Positions 33,353 through 42,900 of a DNA stretch of 64,000 bases are shown in pieces; within the stretch, counting starts at the first letter, position 1, and each line of letters starts with the position of its first letter. The stretch is from Dendrophyllia cribrosa (taxonomy: Eukaryota > Cnidaria > Anthozoa > Scleractinia > Dendrophylliidae). A model generated the notes under the pieces. The model was not told the DNA's origin. It saw only the letters and a list, made by a program, of their open reading frames with translations, and did not search any database. The translations under genes and the position numbers were made by a program. The stretch is taken from NCBI GenBank assembly GCA_024195265.1, contig JAJLRJ010000005.1, positions 46,861,894 to 46,925,893 on the forward strand. The letters run 5' to 3'.

Positions 33353-36300
33353 TCAGTTGCCCCCAGCTGGGTTGTGAAACTCGATTGGTTCTGTGTGGAT
33401 GCCGTCTGGCAGCACCCAACGCTTGTCGTAATAAGCGGAAAGGCCCAGCTTGTGCTGCTGGTATGTGAACATGGCTCCTTTATGCATTCGGAAGCCCCTG
33501 TTGGTGACCATGTCCCTGCCCCCCTGCAAGGCTCTTTCGTACCTTTCCCAGCGAAGCTCGTTCTGCTTCTTGTTGACGCCCTTGGAGGACATCTTGGCCT
33601 CTCCGTTAGCCTCGTTTTCTACGTAATAACACTTGCTGCACAGGGCGATGGCCCGTGTGCCTTCCTTCTCAAGCTTGAACAAACCAGGCTCTCTGCCGCT
33701 CCACTTGTCCCACGCCAACCAATTCTTCTTCTCCGCCTCGAACTGGTCACGAAGTTCCGGGCGCACGGCCTCTTCCAGAGTTTCGTGAGCAAGAGCGAAG
33801 TACATGCTGTCCGTGTCCATCTGGATGAGCTCGAAGTCGCGCCTGTCGATGAAGTAATCTAGGAAGTTGTAATAGAACTCCAGCATGCGGAGCTTGGCAA
33901 GTTGGTACACAACAATGCCAACTTGAAAAGGGCGGTCGATTGTGACCTTTGGCTTGCGCAGCTCGATCTTGTAAGCATCTCCAATCTCTTCAAGATCTTC
34001 GAACAAGGGTGAGCGGAGGTTCTTGTCGACCTCGTCCTCGTCAGTTGTGTACATCGTTCTTGTCTGGCGCTCCACAGCTTCGATGAACTTGCCATAAGCG
34101 GAGTTGCCAAGAAGCTTGAACACTTCAGCAAGCAGTGCCTTCTCCCTGTCAGCGTCGCCTTTCCTTCGGTTGTCGGCTACCTCGCGAACGAACCAGGCGA
34201 AGAGCTTTTTGGGTATGTAATCGATCGTGCGGTAGACTGCCGTGATCTTGAGGCCGATGTTGAGATACCACTTCCGCAAACCCGAACCACCTGCCTGCAT
34301 GCAGATTCGTTTCGACAAATCTAGCTGCCTGCGCCGGGAAATTGTAATGCACAACCTTCTCTTTACCACAGGGCATCTCCTGCAGCATCGTGCTTGGGTA
34401 AAGGGAGTTAGCGTCGAACCCCACAATCCGTTTCGTTAGGGGGGCTAAGTCGTGTTTGTGAGAACGGATGCGGGTTTCGCCGCGCACGTGTTTGCGGGTG
34501 AAGACCAGGCTTGGCCCGCCAACCACAGCCCCCTTCAGCATAGCGTAAGCTTCTGGGCCGGGGGCGTATAGTTCTGGAGCATTGCGCCCTCCTCTCAAGG
34601 AGCCTCGCAAGACGTATTGCATTGATACTCCTGGCAAGGAGACCGCGTCTTTAAAGATGTCCACCCCGAGGCCCGTGTAAAAGGCCTTCATCGTTTGGAG
34701 AGCTTCGAGGAAGGGAGACACATCTAGATTGTTGTAATATTCCAGCCAGTCTCCGAATGTCTTCATACCTTTCTCGTGGAAGATGCGATTGCATTCCTCG
34801 TGCTCCTTGGGAGAAAGAACGAAGGCGTTTTTGAGTTGTGAGTACCAGCACTTGTGTGGAGGAAGCCCCGGGTAATCCAGCTTGTCAGCGCTGTCAAACC
34901 ACTCGTATGGGAGCCAGGACTTGGTCTGTGTCGCTCCATACGTCTTGACCCACTTGTCGTACGTGATGCCTGGGGCCAAATAATTCATGATGTCCAAGAA
35001 CTTGTAGCTGGGAGTGTTGATGAACATGATGCGACCCTCTTTTTCCGCGGCACAGACCCCGTTCTCTTGAGCGAAATGAGAAACAAAGTGCTTGCGGATA
35101 AGCTTGAGATCGTAATGGCCTGAGTTGAAGCCGACCACAGGCACTTGGTTGCACCATTTGTCGATGAGCTTGAGTTGCTTCTCAGGAAGATTCTCAAGGT
35201 CTGGGGGCATGTATTTTGCAGCCACATCCTCTCGGATGGCTGCGCTTCGCCACTCCAGGGAGGCATAAACAACCCGATAAGCTCGTCAGGATCTTTGGAC
35301 CAAATGTACTCAGGCTCAGGGTTCAACGTGTCGGCAATGGAGACTGAGATGGGCACATGCTCGCTTTCATAAGAGAGATCGCGTGTCGGGCGAGATGCCT
35401 TGGTCTTGTCCTGGTACGCTTCGAAGTCGTAGACGATCGCGTGGGGATATGTTTTGTTTATTTTCTGTGGGCAACGATCATTCCACCAGGGGGAAGGCTT
35501 TTCGTGTTCCCACCTTTCTACCACGGTGTAGCCAGCGTCTCGAAGCAACTGAGTTCGTTGCAGAGTCTTTTGGTAAGCAACCATCCTTGTGATTGTGTTG
35601 CCTTTGTGGTCAACATATACACCTTCGTCCCTCGTTCCCTCGGGGTAACATTCCTCGCAACCGTGCCAGAAACAACCGTGGAACTGGAAAACTGTCTTGC
35701 TTTCTGGGTGATAGCCGTCGACTGGAGCCCCACAGATATAGCTCTCACCACCATGACCGCATCTGTGATGATGGATGTGAATGCCACGCTGCTTCGCCTC
35801 CCACTCAAGCCAGCACACCCCCTTGACACCGAAACCACCTTCTGGGTAAAAGGCTTTCTCAAAAGCTGACTCGGGAGGGAGGACACGTTTCCCGGGGCAG
35901 ACGATTTTGGTTTGGCCACGAGTACACGTCTTGGAGTGGCGAGTTAAATGACAAGCTTGTGTGAACCTCCCCCCGCACTCGCCACAAGTGTAATTGTTTG
36001 TGACTTTATTGAGATTGGTGATCAAGAAGGAGTGGCCCGCATGAATACCGACAGTCATGGTTGGAGTGCCCACCTTGTCGTAATTCGAAGGGGTGTGAGA
36101 TAAAATGAAGTCACCATTGGGGAGAACAAGATATGCGGCGATTCCTTGCTTGAAATGCCTTTCGATTTTGGAGAAGTGTCGCAAATTTATCTGGTCTCGA
36201 AGCCCCGGATAAACTGCGGAGAAGCTTTCTGCGAGTTCCCTGGATCTGCGAGTGGAACGATCTATGCGGGCTCCTCGATGGACAGCCAAGCAACGAAAGA

Positions 36301-36928
36301 GACAAAGATTGTCGTTGAAAGTGTCAAGAGAAATGACTTCTCTTTTGTTGCGAATCCAATCAGGAAGCCGTCCGAGACCTATTTGCAAGGGTTGTCGATC
36401 CAGCATAACTTTAAGATCAAGCAGGACAGTGCGTTCGTAAACCCATTTGGTGTCAGGTCTGTTGAGTCTTGCGTTTTGAAGACGAAGCTCTTCCTGGGCC
36501 TGCAACCACTGTCGTGTCTCGGAAAGAGTGGATAACCAACGACTGTTGTGGTTGTTTTGATAAAACTTTCTCAACACTTCGGTTTCAGTGTTTCGTAACT
36601 CGAATGTGAAGCGTAAATTGATTGCGTGTCGTGTGTGAACTTTTTGCTTGATTTTGTTCAAAATTCTGGCGACAAGAGAGTTTTCGAGATCGTTTACAAA
36701 ACGGAACCGGATTATTCGTCTGCCGTGCTCAACCCATCGGTCAACCCGATCATAGATTTGAACAAGTTGTTCAAAATCTAAATCCGGTGGGTTGTTTTGA
36801 GGTTCGCCCTCAGCATTATTGCCCTCGGCAGGCTCGATCCGCTCGAGATTTCGTGCCTGTTCATCCAGCCAGGCAATCAGCACACGTTGCTCAGCATCAC
36901 GCTGTCTTCGTTGGCGGGGTTGTGCCAT
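33353..36928 (-). pseudogene. polB: Protein-primed type DNA polymerase B, broken in two places
   Basis: This gene replicates the element's linear genome. From the N-terminus: a basic region; a DNLCLFRC...GHSFLI segment resembling an OTU-like cysteine-protease core (about residues 205-305); a C2H2-type finger starting CGECGGRFTQ (about 315-335); a Vsr-like nuclease segment with FQFHGCFWHGC (about 410-420); ExoI YDFEAY (DNA 35420-35428); ExoII GFNSGHYDL; ExoIII YNNLD; polymerase motif A DANSLYPS (34392-34415), motif B NSAYGK (34088-34105) and motif C DTDS (33806-33817). All catalytic motifs remain, but they lie in three frames. One shift is near 35262-35266. A second is at about 34268-34276, where the segment expected between motifs A and B is missing, so it looks like a deletion. 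Promoter: CAATTG class, within the TIR. Confidence 0.92.
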
Positions 36929-36930
36929 CC

Positions 36931-36963
36931 CGTATATACAAGGGTTTTGAATTTCTTCAATTG
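36931..36963 (-). promoter_or_regulatory. CAATTG + TATATAC promoter of polymerase gene
   Basis: On the minus strand: CCAATTGAAGAAATTCAAAA, CCCTTGTATATACGGG, ATG at 36928. The CAATTG half is in the right TIR and identical to that in front of the first zinc-finger gene. Confidence 0.7.
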
Positions 36964-37173
36964 GTTATGTCTCGCTTGCTGTTGCGGGAGGGGCCGGGAA
37001 AAACTCATTTGGCCCCCTCTTACGGGGTTTGAGGGAGGGGTATCCAGAGTAGTGTATGGGGGATGGCTCAAATACAATTTTTTAAACTCCCTAAATAAGC
37101 GGGCCGAACGCGTGAGGGCCGCTTATTTAGGGGGTTTAAAAAATGGTATTTGAGCCATCCCCCATACACTACT
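36942..37173. repeat. Right terminal inverted repeat
   Basis: Reverse complement of 20280-20510 with about four differences over 232 bp. The internal palindrome is in the same relative orientation as at the left end, so no flip has been fixed. Confidence 0.95.
37048..37173. repeat. Terminal palindrome, right (126 bp)
   Basis: Mirror of the left palindrome. Arms AGTAGTGTATGGGGGATGGC and its complement close a stem with inner TAAATAAGCGG pairing; one extra A compared with the left copy. Confidence 0.93.
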
Positions 37174-37178
37174 GAAGG
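37174..37178. repeat. Target-site duplication, right copy (GAAGG)
   Basis: Matches 20275-20279. Confidence 0.8.
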
Positions 37179-37179
37179 A

Positions 37180-37216
37180 CACAAATAAACTATATGCCCG
37201 ACGAAAGTCATGTGAT
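37180..37216. repeat. Right half of split host palindromic repeat
   Basis: CACAAATAAACTATATGCCC through AAAGTCATGTGAT is the reverse complement of 20146-20182. Confidence 0.8.
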
Positions 37217-37526
37217 TATCATTATTATCAATACACAAGGCCAATTCGTACAAATTCATTTAATAAGAAAAAAATGTTTAACAGAAACAGGGCCGTAAAT
37301 GCGTTTGCAGCCCGTCAAATTCAATATCGCCCGCCACTCACGCGTGTTTTCTCGAAGGCAGTTTCTTATTTGGCCGCGTATATTGATAATAATATCTGTT
37401 CAGCTAACTGTGGTGCGGTGTCGTCTTTTACTGTAATTTTGTTATTCATAATAAGCTTCCTGCTGTCCCCACCCAATCCGATACAACACTGGATGACCAC
37501 TAGCTGTCATGGGTTTCTTCACGTTT

Positions 37527-37813
37527 CGGACTAAGACAGTCAGAGGGCCAATAACTAAAATCAACCAATCAGAATGCTCGATTGCCGGTCCAATATTCTC
37601 TAAGTAGTGAATTGGGCATTGTCCCGCGCGATCCTCCCGCCGGCAGGAGTCTTGTAATAAATCTCTTATTAACCAAGCTTGCTAGGGACCGTACTGGGAG
37701 AATATCGGCCCTCGGTCTTTTCTGTACGGACCTCGCTGCGCTTGGTCCGTACTGTCAAGACCTCGGGCCGATATTCTCCCAGTACGGCCCTCGCGCTTGG
37801 TCAATAAGATATA
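37527..37813. repeat. Dispersed ~287-bp repeat, copy 1
   Basis: Nearly identical to 42092-42388, from GGACTAAGACAGTCAGAGGG to GGTCAATAAGATATAT. The second half is a foldback: GTACTGGGAGAATATCGGCC pairs with its complement about 90 bp later. Likely a MITE or SINE-like family with recent copies. Confidence 0.88.
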
Positions 37814-38184
37814 TCAGAAGCTTATCTGTTATGAGCTTCTGGATATATATATATATTGATAGAGATGCTAAAACTATTTACCTATTCGAAAACTTCTCGA
37901 GATTCAGGAGTTGGATGAAACCTAAGCCAAGTCAATTAAGGCAAACAAAATGACATCCGTTTACTAGGGGTGTGTTGGAATGGCCGTATTTCACAAAAAA
38001 AAAATTCTGGGGAGGGGTTCAGAGCCACCTGGAATTTTCAAAAATTTAATTCACCGAGCTCCTTTTTTAGTTATAAGCACTTAAAGTGCCTATTACCCTT
38101 AAATACACATTTTCAAAATCAACTCTACGGACATTGAATAGTTAAATGGTAAAATATTTCTTGTTATTGATTTGAATTTACAAA

Positions 38185-38386
38185 ATGCTAATTAGATGAC
38201 GTCAACGCAGGAATCATTTATTATACAACTAACTTGTTTTCACCTCCAAGTAACATTTTTTACAAATCAATTGACTATCCAAAGTTTATTTTTAGTATTT
38301 ATCAAATTAATTATCCTCAAGCTGTAAACTGCGCATTGTAAATTGGTGTAGAAATAAGTCCCGGGTTGACGTCATCTAATTAGCAT
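38185..38386. mobile_element. MITE-like inverted repeat, 202 bp
   Basis: Ends ATGCTAATTAGATGACGTCA and TGACGTCATCTAATTAGCAT are exact reverse complements. No coding capacity. Confidence 0.75.
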
Positions 38387-39032
38387 CTAATTACAATGCT
38401 CACATCGGAATTTTGGAGCGCGACTTCAAAACAAAAATAAGTAAACATGTTAGCGTATCGTGAGCACGTTTTGGCAGATGTGCCTGAACAAATGATTTTT
38501 AGTGTCTGTTCCGTTTTATATTCTTATTCCGAAATGCGGTCAGTCAACCGTGCCCAACTTTAAACCGACAGGTTTGGAGCGGTGCGCGTGAGGTTGCGAC
38601 GCAAATTCCCTTCTTTCCCGCGCTTTTCCGACGAAACAGCTCCTGGGATGAGTAAGGAATGGGACTTAGTAGAATACGATCAGGCCTGATTTTCCTCGTT
38701 TCCTGAACAGAGATAACAATATGACATAGACCCTGTTTGCAGGTTTACAGAGCATGTCAGGGACTCATTATCATTAAGTACAATAGGCGTGAGGTGGTTT
38801 GAACTGAAAGGTCTTCATTGCTTTCTATATTCAGTAAAAGTTAATATTTTGTTCCATAAAATAAGGGTACATCTCTTGGTGTGCTCCCTTAACAACAAAT
38901 CATGAATCACTATAATCAGTGTTTCAATCTAGTAGTACAACAACAACAACGACGTTAAAAAGTATAATGAAATCGTCCAATCACAGCAGGCAAAAAGAGC
39001 GCAGAGAACTGATCAAAACTAAAAGTGCACCC

Positions 39033-39245
39033 GGCGTCAAGGGAGGGAAACATGCATGCATGCAGCCGGCGCCAAGGGAGGGAAACATGCATGCATGAAG
39101 CCGGCGCCAAGGAAGGGAAACATGCATAATGCAGCCGGCGCCAAGGGAGGGAAACATGCATGCATGCAGCCGGCGCTAAACGCGGGAAACGTACATGCAG
39201 CCGGCGCAAAGAGCGGTAAACATGCATCTAACAGGTGCCAAGCGC
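39033..39245. repeat. GCCGGCGCCAAGGGAGGGAA minisatellite
   Basis: Six degenerate units of 30-38 bp, each GCAGCCGGCGCCAAGGGAGG plus AAACATGCATGCAT. Frames on both strands stay open through it only because of the repeat. A related single unit occurs at about 53228-53250. Confidence 0.88.
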
Positions 39246-39588
39246 GGGAAATGCGCGCAAGTCGAGTGACCATTGGCCCTGGTTTTGATCATGATTGGAT
39301 TGTTTTCATTGGTGAGTAAACACATGATTATCTCACTAAAAAGTTGCGAAACGAAAGTGGCGATTTAATTTAACGAATACGTAACAAGATAATCTTCACA
39401 CCCACCACAAAACCTTCCTCTCAAAGTATAAACTCGTCCTACAACATTACATGACAAGTTAACTGACTGAAATCTTGAATCCTTCGCCGTTTTCATAACA
39501 TTAACTTTCTAAAACCTAAGCATCGTTCATGGATAAAAACTAAAACAAGATGTTAAAAACAGAGTCCCTAGTGAGCCAGTTTCTTTGC

Positions 39589-39939
39589 TTAGTATCTTTT
39601 GGCGCAATCGCTGGAGCAGAAAACCTGGTTCTTCCTCGGATGGCGAAGGAACTGCTTTCCGATCAGTGAGGTCTTGCACATGCCGCACTTGAAACACTCT
39701 TCTCTCGCGTGCCAGAAGTCACCCTCATATTCGATCCTCTGAGCGTCAGCACCGATCATCTCACGGCATTCGAAGCATTTCTTGGCGTACAGTCGGTTGT
39801 AGCACTCCATACAATGGGGATGGCCTTCACGTGCAACATACAGGAGCCCGCCCAGATCCAAATCACACTCATAACAACAGAAGTGCTTACGGTGCCAGTT
39901 GCGGTCCTCGGCTTGAGTGTACTCACGACTGAAGATCAG
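39589..39939 (-). CDS. TES: TES exon 6 (LIM2 and LIM3, stop)
   Basis: Acceptor TTGTAG|CTGATC; 116 codons to the stop at 39589-39591. LIM2 ([11 protein letters not shown]...CMECY) and LIM3 (CFECREMIG...CSSDC) are complete, and the protein ends three residues later with KRY. Confidence 0.95.
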   Translation of the reverse strand: MIFSREYTQAEDRNWHRKHFCCYECDLDLGGLLYVAREGHPHCMECYNRLYAKKCFECREMIGADAQRIEYEGDFWHAREECFKCGMCKTSLIGKQFLRHPRKNQVFCSSDCAKRY

Positions 39940-42900
39940 CTACAACAAAGAGAAATGAGGTAGGGTTACACTGTGCTGTCTGTGAGTTATCTGATTACAG
40001 CAGATCCCCGTTAACTCTTACTCCTGCTGTCTGTGAGTTATCTGATTACAGCAGATCCCCGTTAACTCTTACTCCGATAACTTAAACACCCTGCAAACTG
40101 GAACTATTTTATTTTCCCTTGGCTCAAAATTGACTCAAATTTACCCCGATAACATCGAACCCCCGCTAGCTCGAACTACATTTCATTTCCATTGGGAGTT
40201 TAAGTTAGTGAGGTTCTACTGTATTTGCTGTGATTGTATTTGGGGCACATACTGGAATGCCCCAGAGGTGAGAACTTCCCACTATTACAGTATAGCCTGC
40301 ACACAGACATTTCCTATTTCCTTTGCTTTTTTGCTCAGTCAGCGAGTGAGACACCCAGTCAATAACATAGCAAGTCACTTATTCAAACACTCGGTTAATC
40401 ACTTGGACTGTCATTCACTTGGTCAGCCAGTGAGACAACCAGTCAATAAAATAATGGGTAAGTCACTAAGTCGGACACTAGGTTGATCACTTTATGTGTC
40501 AGTTGCTTAGTCAGACAGTGAGACACCCAGTCAATAACATAGTGAGTCAGACACTTAGTTAGCCAGGAGACATTCGGTCAATCACTCGGTTCGTCAGTGA
40601 CTAGGTCAGTCTGTGAAACACCCACTCAATCACATAGCCGAAGCGAGTAACGAAAAATAAAGACATTCAAAAGCTGACGTGTCAAGTGCTAGCCTTTCTT
40701 TAGAGTGAATCCAGAGCGTCAGTCTGAATCCTGAATGTCAGTCACTTACATGTAGTCAGACAAGCACTCATACACTCACTTAGCCAATCATTTTAATATT
40801 CCATACCTCATCACAGGCAGCACAGCGGGGTTTGTACATTTCAGCATAGTGTCTGCCGCAGTAGATGCCTCCATCCTTGAAGAAGTAAATCAGATCCACC
40901 AGGAGATTGTTACAAATTTGGCACACAAAGCATCCTGGGTGCCAGCACTTACCCTCCCCCGCACGAGAAGCAAACACGGCAATCTCTCCAAGATTGATGC
41001 TTTGGTTGCATCGATAACAAACCTGCATAGAAAACAATGAATGAATGAATGACTTTTGAGCACATATCACATGTCTCATGGTGCTTTACACACACTGTAC
41101 ACAAGCATGGGACTGAGATCGGATGTCGGCTTATAAAGGCGCCTCAGACAACCGCTATCGGTTCATTGCTGATCTCATCTCCTCCATCCCACCCATGAAC
41201 AATGTATGACACTGAGGGTGGTCACAGCCAGGTTTTCTCCATGTATGTCACATCTTTGTAACCACACTAGGTACATGTAGGTACAACTGTAGGTACAGTC
41301 TTCACAAGGGTAAGCATTCCCCAAGTTCGCTCTAAAGTTTTGTGCTGTTAGAGCTTGAAAAAGTTTGTCAAGTGGTGGACTGGCCCAAAGTGACTCTCAA
41401 ATACTAGATGCATTCGTGATCTTGGAAGGATCAGGAATGAAAGCTACATGTATTAAAATTCTATTTGAACCCCCCTTTCAACATTTGTTTAGAAGATTTC
41501 ACCACAGGCCATCAACTGCAAGATCTGCCAAGGTTTAAATTCTGGTTGGTCATTTCCTAGAGATTTGCATGTAACTTTGCAATAATGCTATGTACAAATG
41601 TACTTACCCACTTAGAGACAGGGTTTGTCTTCTCTCGCACATCACCTACACCCAGTGCATTCTGGTTCCTGTCGTCGCAGAACTGTCTCATACTGGCCTT
41701 TTCAGGTTCACTCAAGCTGTCACAATAATTCTCATCGTGGTCATGGATTGGCAGCTGGTACATCATTTGTTTGCGGCGGTACTTAGCACCATCGCTTCCA
41801 ACCTTGGGCTTAACCTCAGGTGGCAGTGACTCCATGTATTTCATAAGCTGTCAAATAAATCAGAAAAAGAATATTATTAATTTCCATGTGTTGATCAACT
41901 TACCATTCAGAGACAAGTACCATAAGCTTTGTTACAGGAGTAATACATGTACCACTGTATGTAATATTTGTTGACCAATGAAAGGGTGACACAATTTGCT
42001 GCAGTGGTTGCAGAAAGTAGAGTACCTGGACTACCAGATCAGAAATGAGAAGTAAACGATTCTGTGAAAGTACATACATTATATTATTACACGACTAAGA
42101 CAGTCAGAGGGCCAATAACTAAAATCAACCAATCAGAATGCTCGATTGCCGGTCCAATATTCTCTAAGTATTGGACCAGGCATTGTCCCGCATGATCCCG
42201 CTCGATCCTCCCGCCAGCAGGAGTCGTGTAATAAATCTCTTATTAACCAAGCTTGCTCGGGACCGTACTGGGAGAATATCGGCCCTCGGTCTTTTCTGTA
42301 CGGACCTCGCTGCGCTCGGTCCGTACTGTCAAGACCTCGGGCTGATATTCTCCCAGTACGGCCCTCACGCTTGGTCAATAAGATATATGTAGAGTTCTAC
42401 TTTCAGAGCAGCTTTTTCTGCAAAGCACAGTGTAAAACCCATTTTTTACCCGTGAATATACGTGAAGTGTAATGAAAGGGTTATCGCAGATGGTCGTAAA
42501 ATTCATTCACTCACTCACTCGCTCCATCAGTTGTAAACTTTTTGCACGGAATGTTTCAAATTAGTTTTGTTACATATGCATCGTATAACAAGAACAACTG
42601 AATCCAGCGATAACAATAACTAATTTATTGTAAACGAATACGAACAACAATAAGCTTAAAGATATTTCGCATTTGGAGTCCTTTGATGAATAAACCAAAT
42701 TTGTCTTTCATGTCCTAGCGTGACGGTACAAATACGCATTGTTTGATTGAAACAGGAGAGAACTTGACATGGTTATGCACTAAAGGTCAACTTTCATATG
42801 TTGTCAGTCGATCTGTTCCTCAAGAGAAAATATATTCTTGCATTTTTCTACTGAACAGAATATGTAGACCTTAAATATCATTCATATCATATTGTGGATT

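Larger units (their letters stand above)
20280..37173. mobile_element. Polinton/Maverick (adintovirus-like) element, 16.9 kb
   Basis: The element has 231-232-bp terminal inverted repeats with ends AGTAGTG/CACTACT, a GAAGG(A) target duplication, and the Polinton gene set: a retroviral-type DDE integrase, a family B DNA polymerase of the protein-primed kind, an A32/FtsK-like packaging ATPase, a probable double-jelly-roll capsid protein and a candidate penton. About twenty closely packed, intron-free genes lie on both strands, in clear contrast to the intron-rich host. It is visibly richer in G+C than its flanks. Polymerase and integrase are broken, so the copy is not autonomous. Virion genes are open. 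A stand-alone adenain-type protease, present in most Polintons, is not seen. Confidence 0.93.
37217..39588. other. Intergenic host DNA 3' of TES
   Basis: No gene recognised. It contains three repeats listed separately (37527-37813, 38185-38386, 39033-39245) and the 3' untranslated region of TES at its right end. Confidence 0.6.

Noticed and set aside
20280..37173. Assembly contamination by a free virus
   Set aside because: A target duplication and a host repeat continuous across both ends show genuine integration.
38955..39319. Open frames on both strands through 39033-39245
   Set aside because: They stay open only because the minisatellite unit lacks stops; the residue repeats have no other support.
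39589..41022. PINCH/LIMS or prickle identity for the LIM gene
   Set aside because: PET domain, the [10 protein letters not shown] motif and the end directly after LIM3 fit testin; PINCH has five LIM domains and no PET, and prickle has a long farnesylated tail.
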